Assembly: GCF_018760735.1 (NCBI RefSeq)
Contig: NZ_JAHHZN010000009.1
Location: 1 to 64,000, forward strand
Length of the DNA stretch: 64,000 bases
DNA from: Hymenobacter piscis
GTDB lineage: Bacteria; Bacteroidota; Bacteroidia; Cytophagales; Hymenobacteraceae
Reading direction: 5' to 3'
Of the stretch, positions 26,960 to 35,298 are shown piece after piece (the stretch's first letter is position 1; each line of letters opens with the position of its first letter). Made by a program: the position numbers and the translations under genes. The notes below the pieces were generated by a model. It saw nothing but the letters and a program-made list of their open reading frames with translations, ran no database searches and was not told the DNA's origin.

Positions 26960-27499
26960 TTACGACTTCTTCTTGGCTTTGATTTTCCGGTCGTCGATTT
27001 TGGTTTTCTGCTTGCCGGCGGGCGCGTCGGTGTTCACCGCCGCTTCAGCGGCGTTGGCCGGGGCGGCGGCGGCCTGGAGCGGAGCCCCGGCTTCCTTCAC
27101 GTCGCCCACCAACGACACCATGGCGTTGCCGCCCACGGAGTTGGATTCGATGGTCAGCACCTTGTTCTGCACACCAAACTTACCGGCCGAGTTGAATTTG
27201 GCCGTGATGGTGCCGGTTTTGCCGGGCATGATGGGCTCCCGGGTCCAGTCGGGGGTGGTGCAGCCGCAGCTCACGCCGATGTTGGAGATGATGAGCGGCT
27301 GGGTGCCCACGTTCTTGAATTTGAAGGTGTGGTCGACCACATCGCCGGTGTGAATGGCGCCGAAGTCGTACTTCATCTCTTCAAACTGAATCTGGGGGCC
27401 GGCTACCTTGGTCTGGGCGTTGGCGGGTTGCACGGACTGCGCCTGGGCGCTCAGGCCCATCACCGACAGCGACAGGACCAGGAAAAGCACTTTTTTCAT
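26960..27499 (-). CDS. Secreted DUF1573 protein (179 aa)
   Basis: The ATG at 27499 (MKKVLFLVLSLSVMGLSAQAQ) gives a clean signal peptide; the frame extends upstream but with shadow composition. The core matches DUF1573: YDFGAIHTGDVVDHTFKFKN, PLIISNIGVSCGCTTPDW and an Ig-like strand pattern, with the conserved CGC cysteines. The last about 45 residues are an Ala-rich linker ending in a basic KIDDRKIKAKKKS tail, unusual for the family. Probably periplasmic or surface; function unknown. A TACTTTTC promoter-like box sits about 27 bases upstream. Confidence 0.87.
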   Translation of the reverse strand: MKKVLFLVLSLSVMGLSAQAQSVQPANAQTKVAGPQIQFEEMKYDFGAIHTGDVVDHTFKFKNVGTQPLIISNIGVSCGCTTPDWTREPIMPGKTGTITAKFNSAGKFGVQNKVLTIESNSVGGNAMVSLVGDVKEAGAPLQAAAAPANAAEAAVNTDAPAGKQKTKIDDRKIKAKKKS

Positions 27500-27633
27500 G
27501 ATGCGGATAAGTAAAAGACGGTGAAAAGTAAGCAAAAATCCGGGGCCGTTGCCACAGCCAAGTTCCGGCCGCCCCAGTGAAGCCGACGTGAAGCAGAACA
27601 AAAACCCGCAGGGTTCTGGTTCAGCTGCCCGCC

Positions 27634-29058
27634 CTAGTCCTCCGCCTCGTCGCCGATCAGCAGGGGGTTGAAGTTGAGCAGAAACAGCTTTTCGGAGGAG
27701 CGCGTGACGGCGGTGTAGAGCCAGCGGGCGAATTCGGAGTTCACCATGTCCTCCTTCAGGTAGCCGTGGTCGACGAAGACGGCCTGCCACTGCCCGCCCT
27801 GGGCCTTGTGGCAGGTCAGGGCGTAGGCAAACTTCACCTGCAGGGCGTTCAGGAAGGGATCTTTGCGCAGGGCCGCGCTCCGCTCCTTTTTGGTGGTGAG
27901 GTGGTCGTAATCCAGGCCCACGGCGTCGTAGAGGGCCTTGTTACGGTCGGCGGGCAGGGCCGGGCTTTCGGTGTGCAGGGTATCGAGCAGCAGCTTCACT
28001 TCCAGGTCGGGCTCGTCGGGGTAATCCACGAGGCGCACGCGGGCATCGGCGAAGCGGAAGCCGAACTCCTCGGTGGTCCGGATGATTTTGACCACCTGCA
28101 CGAAGTCGCCGTTGGCCAGAAAGCCGATGTCGGAATCCTTGGGCAGCCAGTAGTAGTTGTTGCGCACCACCATCAGGTAGTCGCCCGACTCAATCTCGTC
28201 CTCGGCCTCGAACAGGATGCGGCGGATGTACTGGTTGTACTGGTTGGCGTTCTTGTTGGAGCGGCAGATGATGGTGCTGTTCTCGTGGCCGAAGTGCTTG
28301 TAGGCCCAGCGCAGGCCATCTTCGAGCTTGTCGGTGCCCATCGAGAAGATATCGGGGTAGCCTTTGGTGAAGAACTGGATGCGCGGATTATCCTCCCGCA
28401 ACTCCTCGCGCAGCACCGTAGCGTTCATCAGAATCCCCGACTGCTCGGCCTGGCGCATGACCTGGCGCAGCTCCACCGAGCCCACCTCGGCCCGGAACCG
28501 GTCCCGCAGCAAATCCGGATCGAGGGCGGGGCTGAGCAGCTGGCCCACCGGCGGCAACTGGGCCGTATCGCCGATGAAGAGCAGGCGGTTGGAGGGCTTC
28601 TCGAACACGAAATTCATCACGTCATCGAGCAGGCCGTTCACGCCGAAGGCCTTCTCGTCGGAAATCATGGAGGCCTCATCCACGATGAAGAGCGTGTCCT
28701 GGGCGCGGTTGGGCTGGCGCTGAAACGTGAGGCCCTGGGAAGGCGAGCCGCTGGTTTGGCGGTAGATTTTCTTGTGAATGGTGCTGGCCGCCACGCCCGA
28801 GTAGGTGCTCATGACCTTGGCCGCGCGTCCGGTGGGCGCCATCAGCACGTACTTGCGGCCCATCTGGTGAAGCCACTGCACCAAGGCGCTGACCACGGTG
28901 GTTTTGCCGGTGCCGGCGTAGCCGCGCAGCACAAACGCCTTGCGCCCCGGCAGCGCGTCGCCCAGAAACCCATCGAGCTGGCGGAACAGCGTGGCCTGGT
29001 CCTGGGTGGGCTCGAAGGGGAAATAGTCGCGGATGGAAGGAGTTCGGACGGAGAGCAT
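27634..29058 (-). CDS. RecD2-like superfamily 1 DNA helicase (474 aa)
   Basis: Helicase motifs in order: Walker A GYAGTGKTT (46-54), motif Ia APTGRAAKV, Walker B IVDEASM (about 120), motif III GDTAQLPPVG, and the C-terminal UvrD_C_2-type block YALTCHKAQGGQW with YTAVTRSSEKLFL. It lacks the long N-terminal helix-hairpin-helix region of full RecD2, making it the short stand-alone class common in Bacteroidota. Expected to be a 5'-3' ATP-dependent helicase in repair or recombination. Confidence 0.9.
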   Translation of the reverse strand: MLSVRTPSIRDYFPFEPTQDQATLFRQLDGFLGDALPGRKAFVLRGYAGTGKTTVVSALVQWLHQMGRKYVLMAPTGRAAKVMSTYSGVAASTIHKKIYRQTSGSPSQGLTFQRQPNRAQDTLFIVDEASMISDEKAFGVNGLLDDVMNFVFEKPSNRLLFIGDTAQLPPVGQLLSPALDPDLLRDRFRAEVGSVELRQVMRQAEQSGILMNATVLREELREDNPRIQFFTKGYPDIFSMGTDKLEDGLRWAYKHFGHENSTIICRSNKNANQYNQYIRRILFEAEDEIESGDYLMVVRNNYYWLPKDSDIGFLANGDFVQVVKIIRTTEEFGFRFADARVRLVDYPDEPDLEVKLLLDTLHTESPALPADRNKALYDAVGLDYDHLTTKKERSAALRKDPFLNALQVKFAYALTCHKAQGGQWQAVFVDHGYLKEDMVNSEFARWLYTAVTRSSEKLFLLNFNPLLIGDEAED

Positions 29059-29080
29059 GGCAAGGGGATTCGGGTAGCAA

Positions 29081-29088
29081 CAAAGCTA
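29081..29088 (-). promoter_or_regulatory. Promoter -7 box TAGCTTTG for the RecD2-like helicase gene
   Basis: Exact TAnnTTTG on the minus strand, 22 bases before the ATG, in the 65-base gap after the histidine kinase gene. Confidence 0.6.
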
Positions 29089-29123
29089 CGCCGGTTTAGG
29101 CTCCCGCCGCGGCAGAATCTGGC

Positions 29124-31343
29124 TCAGGCCAGAACGGTGGGCAGCGTGATAGTAAACTCCGCGCCCTCGCCCTCCGCCGAATCGACGTGGATGGTGCCGC
29201 CGTGGCTGGTCACGATGTCGTGGCTGAGCGAGAGGCCCAGGCCGGTGCCTTCGCCCACGGGCTTGGTGGTGAAAAAGGCCGTGAAAATCCGCTGGCGCAC
29301 GGCCTCCGGAATGCCCGGGCCATTGTCGGACACCCGGATCTGCACGCTGGCGGGCAGCAGACGGGTATCGACCCGGATGCCGGGCGCGTAGCCGGCCTCG
29401 CCCGCCTCCAGGCGCTGCGACACGGCGTAAAAGGCATTGGTGAACAGGTTCAGCAGCACCCGGCCCATGTCGGGGGCCACCACGGGCACCGCCGGCAGGT
29501 CGGGGGCCAGGTCGGTTTCCACCCCAATGAGGCCGGCGTGCTGGCTGAACTCCTGGCTCTGGCGGGCCAGTTGCAGGTACTCCATTACCAGCTCGTTGAG
29601 GTCGGTGGCCACGCGCTGGCCGGTGCCGGAGCGGGCGTGCTCGAGCATGTCGCGGATGATGGCCGAGGCGCGGATGCCGTGCTGGCTGATTTCCTGCAGG
29701 TTCTGGCGCAGGCCCACCAGAATTTCCTGCTCCAGCCCGCCCGGCCCGCCGGCCTTGTCCATGTTATCCACCAAAGACGTGCTCACCTCGGCAAAGCGCT
29801 TCATGAAGTTGAGCGGGTTCTGCAGCTCGTGGGCAATACCGGCCGATACTTCTCCCACGAAAGCCCACTTCTCCGACTGCACCAGCCGGTTCTGGGTCTG
29901 GCGCAGCTCGGTGAGGGTGCGCTTATTGATGCGCAGCTGCCGGTACACTACCAGCATCAGGGCCGTTATCAGGGCCAGCGCCACGCTGGCAACGGTCAGC
30001 AGGCGGTTACGCTGCTGCAGGCGCAGGGTCTGCAGGGTCTTTTCCTGCTGCAAGCGGGTAATCTGCTCGTTCTGGGCTTGCTCCACCCGTTCACTCTCGT
30101 ACTGGGCCACCAGGTTGCTGCCCTGGGTGGCCTGGAGCGTATCGGCCAGCGCGAAGTAGCGCTGGGTGTAGGCGCGGGCCGCGGCCGGACTGCCGTGGGC
30201 CTGCTCCAGCTCGATGAGGCGGCGCAGGTAGCGGGGGCGCGCGGCCGGATAGTTGCCCGTTATGGTTTTGCGGTAAGCCCGTTCCCAGGCTTGGCGGGCT
30301 AGGGCGTAGTTCTGCTGAGTGAGGTAGTAGCGGGCCCAGGTATCGTCGAGCGCGAACTCGCCCGGCCGGTCGGATATTCTCAGCGCCAGCGAGTCGGCCA
30401 GGCGCTGGGCGCGGCGCAGCAGCGGCAGGGCCGCCGCGGGCTGGCGGCGGGCCAGCAGCACCTGGCTCTGCAGCACCAGGGCGTAGGCCACGCACATGGG
30501 GCCGGCTACGGGGTCGGTGGGGGCGGTGCGCCGGGCCAGTTGGGCATAGCGGTCGGCGGCGGCCACGTTGCCCAGCTTCAGGTGGAGCTTGGCCACGGCC
30601 TGCTCGGAGAAAAACTGCTGCAGGGGCGTAATCCGGACTTTCTGGGCCAGGCCGACGGCCTGCTGCAGGTACTGGAGGGCCTTCTGCGTGTTGCCCCAGT
30701 CGGCGTAGCTTTCCCCGGCCGCCACCAGCTCCGTGACGTAGTAGCGCGGGTAAAAGGGCTTGAACAGGTCGGCCGCGTGCAGGTAGTGGCTGATGGCCAG
30801 GTTGTGGTTGCCCACCTGTCGGTAGGAGCCGGCCAGCACGAGGTAGCAGGCGGCCTGGTTTTTTTCGTTGTCGGCCAGCTGATACTGCACCAGCTTGCGC
30901 CGGAAGTAGGCCAGCCGGCGGCGGGAGTCGTGGAGCTGGTTGTGCAGGGGAGCCAGGTCGATGAGCAGCAGCGGCACCGGGTGGGCGGCCTTATCGAACA
31001 GCTCAATGGCCTGGCGCAGGGCAGTGAGGGCCGCTTCCAGGTTGCCCCGCTGCCACTGCTGCACGCCGGTGCGCAGCTGCCGGTAGGGGCCGGCCTCGAA
31101 GCCGGACACCTGTGCACCAAGCCGGAGCAGCTCATCGAGCCGGGGCAGGGCCTGCTGCCGGTTCACCGCGGAGGAGAGTTCCGTCAGGTCGAGCAGGTGT
31201 ACCAGAGTGCCTATGCGGGCTGATGGGGCCGTCTGCCGGGGCAGCTCGCGCTGCAGGGAGTCGTGATCAGCCGCCCAATAGCGGGGCTGCGCCACCAGGC
31301 GGCCACTGAGCAGCCCCAGCAGCCCCAGAATAATCCATTTCAT
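29124..31343 (-). CDS. Sensor histidine kinase with periplasmic TPR-like domain (739 aa)
   Basis: A signal peptide (LGLLGLLSGRLVAQ) leads into about 400 residues of paired helices with TPR character (for example AACYLVLAGSYRQVGNHNLAISHYLHAADLF). One transmembrane helix lies at about 446-466, then a coiled coil. The dimerisation and phosphoacceptor region reads FVGEVSAGIAHELQNPLNF, with the histidine near 506. The ATPase has N-box NLFTNAFYAV, G1 DNGPGIP, F-box FFTTKP and G2 GTGLGLS. It should autophosphorylate in response to an envelope signal. No response regulator gene is adjacent, so it is an orphan here. Confidence 0.93.
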   Translation of the reverse strand: MKWIILGLLGLLSGRLVAQPRYWAADHDSLQRELPRQTAPSARIGTLVHLLDLTELSSAVNRQQALPRLDELLRLGAQVSGFEAGPYRQLRTGVQQWQRGNLEAALTALRQAIELFDKAAHPVPLLLIDLAPLHNQLHDSRRRLAYFRRKLVQYQLADNEKNQAACYLVLAGSYRQVGNHNLAISHYLHAADLFKPFYPRYYVTELVAAGESYADWGNTQKALQYLQQAVGLAQKVRITPLQQFFSEQAVAKLHLKLGNVAAADRYAQLARRTAPTDPVAGPMCVAYALVLQSQVLLARRQPAAALPLLRRAQRLADSLALRISDRPGEFALDDTWARYYLTQQNYALARQAWERAYRKTITGNYPAARPRYLRRLIELEQAHGSPAAARAYTQRYFALADTLQATQGSNLVAQYESERVEQAQNEQITRLQQEKTLQTLRLQQRNRLLTVASVALALITALMLVVYRQLRINKRTLTELRQTQNRLVQSEKWAFVGEVSAGIAHELQNPLNFMKRFAEVSTSLVDNMDKAGGPGGLEQEILVGLRQNLQEISQHGIRASAIIRDMLEHARSGTGQRVATDLNELVMEYLQLARQSQEFSQHAGLIGVETDLAPDLPAVPVVAPDMGRVLLNLFTNAFYAVSQRLEAGEAGYAPGIRVDTRLLPASVQIRVSDNGPGIPEAVRQRIFTAFFTTKPVGEGTGLGLSLSHDIVTSHGGTIHVDSAEGEGAEFTITLPTVLA

Positions 31344-31421
31344 AACGGCACTAACCTAAATATTGCCCACCGGGCCTCATCATTTTGCCAAGTTGGGAAG
31401 AATTTGGCAGAACTCCGGCAC

Positions 31422-31883
31422 CTACCCGGGCACGGTGGGTGTGGCCGGTTCAAGCACGGCCATGGTGGCGGTGGCTTTGGCAATAAGCAGGTCGTCGCAC
31501 CACACTTCCGACTCGCAGAAGTGCAGGCGGCGGCCAGCCTTGAGCACCCAGCCCACGGCCCGCAGGCGCTGGCCCACGCCGGGGTGCAGGTAGCTGGTTT
31601 TGAGCTCTACCGTGACTACGCCCGTGCCTTCGGGCACCAAGGTCACGGCCGCAAAGCCGGCCACCAGATCGGCCATGGTGGCCACCAGCCCGCCGTGCGC
31701 AAAACCGGTGTGCTGCTGGTGCTGCCGGTCGAGCACCAACTCGGCCTCCACCCGGCCGGGCTCAATGCGGGTCAGGTCGGCCCCGATGTGGTGCATGAAA
31801 TGCTGGCGCACGAGCTTGCGGCGGATGCGGGCGGCCAGGGAGTCCGGAGAATCGGGGGCGGAGTGGGGGGCAGAAGTTGTCAT
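31422..31883 (-). CDS. PaaI-type hotdog-fold thioesterase (153 aa)
   Basis: The hotdog helix motif QHTGFAHGGLVATMADLVAG carries the HGG and acidic positions of the PaaI/YdiI thioesterase group, followed by TVELKTSYLHPG. These proteins hydrolyse acyl- or aryl-CoA thioesters in the cytoplasm. Substrate unknown; menaquinone DHNA-CoA thioesterase (MenI) belongs to the same superfamily but cannot be claimed here. The gene is divergent from the broken DUF4126 gene, with a 64-base gap. Confidence 0.85.
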   Translation of the reverse strand: MTTSAPHSAPDSPDSLAARIRRKLVRQHFMHHIGADLTRIEPGRVEAELVLDRQHQQHTGFAHGGLVATMADLVAGFAAVTLVPEGTGVVTVELKTSYLHPGVGQRLRAVGWVLKAGRRLHFCESEVWCDDLLIAKATATMAVLEPATPTVPG

Positions 31884-31947
31884 AGGAGGGCAAAGTTGTA
31901 TCTTTCTTTTGGCCGGAGGGCACTGTTGCTCCGGTTATCGACCAAGC

Positions 31948-32536
31948 ATGCCGCATTTTGATCTTCTGGTAGCTGCCGCCCTGGGTCTGGCCCTGGCCGC
32001 CTGCAGCGGATTCCGGGTATTCGTGCCCCTGCTGGCGGCGGCGCTGGCGTATCGTACGGGCTACCTCACGCCGGCGGCCGGTTTTGCCTGGCTGGGCACC
32101 TGGCCCGCCATTGCCGCCCTGGGCACGGCCACCGTGGCCGAGATGCTGGGCTATTACGTGCCCGTTATCGACAACCTGCTCGATACGATTACCGGGCCGG
32201 CCGCCTTCATTGCGGGCACCATTCTCATGACCTCCGCCCTGCCCGAGCTGCCGCCCATGGTGCGCTGGGGCCTGGGTATTCTGGTGGGCGGGCTCTACCA
32301 TGACCACGGCCGGCCTGGGCAACCCGGTGCTGGCCACGCTGGAAAACGTGCTGGCCCTGGCCGGTTCGGCGCTGGCGCTGCTGCTGCCGCTGCTGGTGGC
32401 GGCCCTGGCCGTGGGCACGGTGCTCTGGGTGCTGGGCCACCTGCGCCGCTGGCGGCAGCGCCGGGCCCGGCGGCGCCTTACGCCCCTGCCGCAGTCCACG
32501 GCGGGCCGGCATTCGACGGGAAATAGCGCTGGCTGA
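31948..32536 (+). pseudogene. Frameshifted DUF4126-family membrane protein gene
   Basis: Frame 1 from the ATG at 31948 encodes MPHFDLLVAAALGLALAACSGFRVF and hydrophobic segments up to GILVGG (about 32294), a good DUF4126 N-terminus. The expected continuation, TTAGLGNPVLATLENVLALAG, is in a different frame (from about 32295). Both halves look conserved, so the frame break is at about 32290-32300. From memory of the family a short segment between GG and TTAGLGNP is also missing. It is either a recent pseudogene or a sequencing/assembly error. A TATCTTTC box at 31899-31906 could drive it. Confidence 0.75.
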
Positions 32537-32598
32537 TGCGCGTTCGGGGGCGGGGCCGTAGCTTTACCGGCTCTGCCACGCTGCTGTTCCCCCCGCCT

Positions 32599-33108
32599 AT
32601 GTCGTCGTCGTCCAACATTTCTCCGCCCGATGGCCTGTTGCAGGCGTACGCGGGCGTGGCCCGGGTGCGGGTGTGCGGCCTGCTGGAGCGCGCAGGCGCC
32701 CTGCTGCTGACGGCCCACCGGGGCCTGCTGCCCGAGGGCCAGCCGTTCTGGTCGCCGCCGGGCGGGGGCTGGCAGTTTGGTGAAACGCTGCAGCAGTGCC
32801 TGCAACGGGAGTTTGCCGAGGAAACCGGGCTGGCCGTTACCGTAGGGCGGTTTCTGCACCTGCACGAGTACCACGGCCCGGGCCTGCAGGCCCTGGAGCT
32901 TTTCTTCGAGGTAATTGCCCCGGAGCAGGACGCCCCGCCCCGCCTGGGCCACGACCCCGAGCACGCCCCCGATGCGCAGGTGCTCACCCACCTGGAGTTC
33001 GTAACGCCCCGGCAGCTGGGCCGCCTGCTGCCCCAGCAGGTGCACCCGGTCCTGCGGGACCTGATCAGTACCGACGACGTTTTCATTCCCCAGATCCGGT
33101 TCCGGTAA
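32599..33108 (+). CDS. Nudix hydrolase (169 aa)
   Basis: The ATG at 32599 is preferred; TAGCTTTA, a promoter-like box, lies at 32559-32566, inside the longer frame. The Nudix box is complete: G(x5)E(x7)REFAEETGL around GGGWQFGETLQQCLQ. No second domain. Family enzymes cleave nucleoside-diphosphate derivatives; the substrate is not predictable from this sequence. Upstream is the broken DUF4126 gene; downstream is DUF3822. Confidence 0.85.
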   Translation: MSSSSNISPPDGLLQAYAGVARVRVCGLLERAGALLLTAHRGLLPEGQPFWSPPGGGWQFGETLQQCLQREFAEETGLAVTVGRFLHLHEYHGPGLQALELFFEVIAPEQDAPPRLGHDPEHAPDAQVLTHLEFVTPRQLGRLLPQQVHPVLRDLISTDDVFIPQIRFR

Positions 33109-33198
33109 GTCCTGCTTTTGTACCTTTAGTGGCCGAAACGACGCCCAGGCGCCCGATCGGCCACGTTTTTTTTCGTCGACCTTCTTCTGCTGCTGCTT

Positions 33199-34086
33199 AT
33201 GTCGTCCACCGTTCCCGCTGCTGCTCTGGCCCCGGCCGCTCTGCACCGCCTGCGCGATGAAACCCTGGACCCGGAGCAGCTGGCGGCCTACAACCTCTAC
33301 CTCACGGCCGGGCCTGAGGGGCTGCGCCTGGGGGTGGCCGACGTGCGGCGTAACAAATTTCTGGCTCTCGAGGAGTACGCGCTGCCGGAAGCCGGCGCGT
33401 CGGTAGCCCAGCAGGTGCAGGCCCTGGCCGCCGAGCACGATTTGCTGGGCCGCGCCGGCTGGAACCGGGTGCGCCTGGCGGTGCACAACCGGGCCTTCAC
33501 GCTGCTGCCCGCCCCCCTGTTCCGCGCCGGCGACGAAACGGCCTACCTGCGCCTGCACCACGCCCTGGATATGCAGCACGAATCGGTACACGCCTACACC
33601 CACACGGGCCTGGACATTGTGAGCCTGTTTGCCGCCGACAAGCCCCTGACCCACTGGTTTGCCCAGACCTATCCGACCGGCCGCCTCGTGCACCGCACCA
33701 GTGCCCTGCTCCAGGGCGTGGCCCAGCAAAGTGAGCCGAGCGGCCCGGCGCGGGTGTACCTGAGCATCGCCCCCCAGCAGCTGACCGTGCTGGTGATGCA
33801 GGGCAAGCAACCGCAGTTCTGCAACGTATTCCCTTACAGTACCCCCGAGGACCTGATTTACTACACCATCCTGGTGATGCAGGAACTCCAGCTCAACCCC
33901 GATCAGGATCTGGTGATGGTGTGGGGCGACCTGATGCACGACTCGGAGCTGTTTACCATCCTGCGCAAGTACATCCGCAACCTGCGCTTCGGCAACCGCC
34001 CCTTCGACCTCAACTACAGCTACCGCCTCAACGACCTGTTCGAGTACCGCTACTTCGAGCTCTTCGCCCTCCACCTCTGCGAATAA
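33199..34086 (+). CDS. DUF3822 protein, actin-like ATPase-fold family (295 aa)
   Basis: A Bacteroidota-specific family usually found beside rsmD and coaD. Recognisable blocks: AAYNLYLTAGPEGLRLGV, the LVMVWGDLMHDSELFTILRKYIRNLRF region, and the aromatic-rich NYSYRLNDLFEYRYFELFALHLCE end. Here coaD follows directly and no rsmD lies between. Function unknown; the fold assignment is from family knowledge. A TACCTTTA box is at 33121-33128, giving a leader of about 65-70 bases. Confidence 0.85.
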   Translation: MSSTVPAAALAPAALHRLRDETLDPEQLAAYNLYLTAGPEGLRLGVADVRRNKFLALEEYALPEAGASVAQQVQALAAEHDLLGRAGWNRVRLAVHNRAFTLLPAPLFRAGDETAYLRLHHALDMQHESVHAYTHTGLDIVSLFAADKPLTHWFAQTYPTGRLVHRTSALLQGVAQQSEPSGPARVYLSIAPQQLTVLVMQGKQPQFCNVFPYSTPEDLIYYTILVMQELQLNPDQDLVMVWGDLMHDSELFTILRKYIRNLRFGNRPFDLNYSYRLNDLFEYRYFELFALHLCE

Positions 34087-34232
34087 GCGCGATGGTGGAC
34101 CAGTGAAATAGTGAGTTGCTGTTCGGGAGGCTCCGGAGCGTGGTATTCGCCGTTGGCCTTTTCATTCACTTTGCGCCACTCTCGCCGTTAGGGCTTTCTG
34201 CATATCAACTCACCATCTCACCACCTCACCTT
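34087..34232. repeat. Octamer-word cassette between the DUF3822 gene and coaD
   Basis: Left words (GATGGTGGACCAGTGAAATAG, TGAGTTGC) begin at the DUF3822 stop. Right words (AACTCACC, ATCTCACC, ACCTCACC) end two bases before the coaD ATG. The centre lacks a strong stem. Confidence 0.65.
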
Positions 34233-34697
34233 ATGCGAATCGCGCTGTTTCCTGGCTCCTTCGACCCTTTCACCAACGGCCACCTCGATGTGGTGCGGCG
34301 CGGCACAGCGCTGTTTGATGAGGTCATCATTGCCATCGGCAACAACAGCAGCAAGCAGCGCTACCTGCCCGTGGAGCAGATGATAGCCTTCATCGAAGGC
34401 GTATTCCGGGACGAGCCCCGCGTATCGGTGCGCTCCTACAAGGGCCTGACGGCTGATTTCGCCCGCGAAACCGGGGCCCGGTTTCTGCTGCGCGGCCTGC
34501 GCAATACCACCGATTTCGAGTACGAGAACACCATTGCCCAGGCCAACCGCCATATCTACCCGGCCCTGGAAACCGTGTTTCTCATCACCTCCCCCACCCT
34601 GGCGGCCATCAGCAGCACCATCATCCGCGAAATTCACCGCTTCGGGGGCAACGTGGACGACTTCGTGCCCTTTCCCCTGCCCGAGCCAACCTTGTAG
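34233..34697 (+). CDS. coaD: Phosphopantetheine adenylyltransferase (154 aa)
   Basis: The ATG at 34233 gives MRIALFPGSFDPFTNGHLD, the canonical CoaD start; the frame upstream is repeat DNA. The nucleotidyltransferase T/HxGH motif is TNGH, and the phosphate-binding ISSTIIR motif is near the C-terminus. RGLRNTTDFEYE is the conserved substrate segment. It transfers AMP from ATP to 4'-phosphopantetheine, the penultimate step in coenzyme A synthesis. Length is normal. Confidence 0.96.
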   Translation: MRIALFPGSFDPFTNGHLDVVRRGTALFDEVIIAIGNNSSKQRYLPVEQMIAFIEGVFRDEPRVSVRSYKGLTADFARETGARFLLRGLRNTTDFEYENTIAQANRHIYPALETVFLITSPTLAAISSTIIREIHRFGGNVDDFVPFPLPEPTL

Positions 34698-34701
34698 GTA
34701 T

Positions 34702-34780
34702 CGAACCACCCCCAAAAAAGCCCGGCGGCCGGCCTGAGTGATACTCAGCCGGGCCGCCGGGCTTTTTTGGGGGTGGTTCG
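34702..34780. terminator. Very long bidirectional terminator hairpin between coaD and a lipoprotein gene
   Basis: The arms 34702-34730 and 34752-34780 are perfect 29-base complements, including an A6/T6 run and GCCCGGCGGCC. The loop itself contains a 6-bp stem (CTGAGT/ACTCAG). It serves two converging genes. Confidence 0.9.
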
Positions 34781-34794
34781 GGGAAATGGACGGG

Positions 34795-35274
34795 CTACTT
34801 GCGGTCCACCACGCGCATGCCAATGATGGCGCGGCTGTTGCTGGGGTCGGCCACGGGCAGCACCATGTAGTTGGGGGCCGTGAGGCTCAGGTTAGCGCGG
34901 CGCAGAATTTCGTCCTCGTCGTTGCCCACTACCACCATGTCGCGCACTTTGCGGGTGCGGGCGTTGAAGGTGGTCACGATGGTGAGTCCGCTCTGGTCGA
35001 AGGTGTTGATCCAGTCCTGGCCCTTGGTGGCCTGCATCTGCTCGGCGGTAGGCTCCAGGCCGATGGACTGGTCGCGGCCCTCCTTGGGCGGCCCCAGCTT
35101 GCGGCGCACCTGGTCGATGTTGCGGCCCATCAGCGCCGGCAGATCCACGGCAGCCGTGCGGGCGGCTTCCACGCTGCCCGCCGTGGGGCTGCTGCGCTCG
35201 GAGGCCGATTGGGAGCCGCTGCAGGCGGCCGTGCCGGCTAGTAAGAGAATGGCTGCGTAACGAAACGGGGGCAT
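34795..35274 (-). CDS. Hypothetical lipoprotein (159 aa)
   Basis: A lipoprotein signal ends in LLAGTAAC, with Cys18 as the predicted acylated residue, followed by a Ser-rich linker. The segment LPALMGRNIDQVRRKLGPPKEG resembles SmpA/BamE-like or other small periplasmic repeats in which a helix is followed by GPP. No family is certain. It ends with beta-strand-like segments (GLTIVTTFNARTRKVRDMVVVG). Probably an outer-membrane lipoprotein. Confidence 0.7.
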   Translation of the reverse strand: MPPFRYAAILLLAGTAACSGSQSASERSSPTAGSVEAARTAAVDLPALMGRNIDQVRRKLGPPKEGRDQSIGLEPTAEQMQATKGQDWINTFDQSGLTIVTTFNARTRKVRDMVVVGNDEDEILRRANLSLTAPNYMVLPVADPSNSRAIIGMRVVDRK

Positions 35275-35298
35275 AAGCAGAGGGCTAAGGGTGAGTGA

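Noticed and set aside
31762..34074. 770-codon minus-strand frame spanning the DUF4126, Nudix and DUF3822 genes
   Set aside because: Antisense to recognisable plus-strand genes, with low-complexity composition and no motif.
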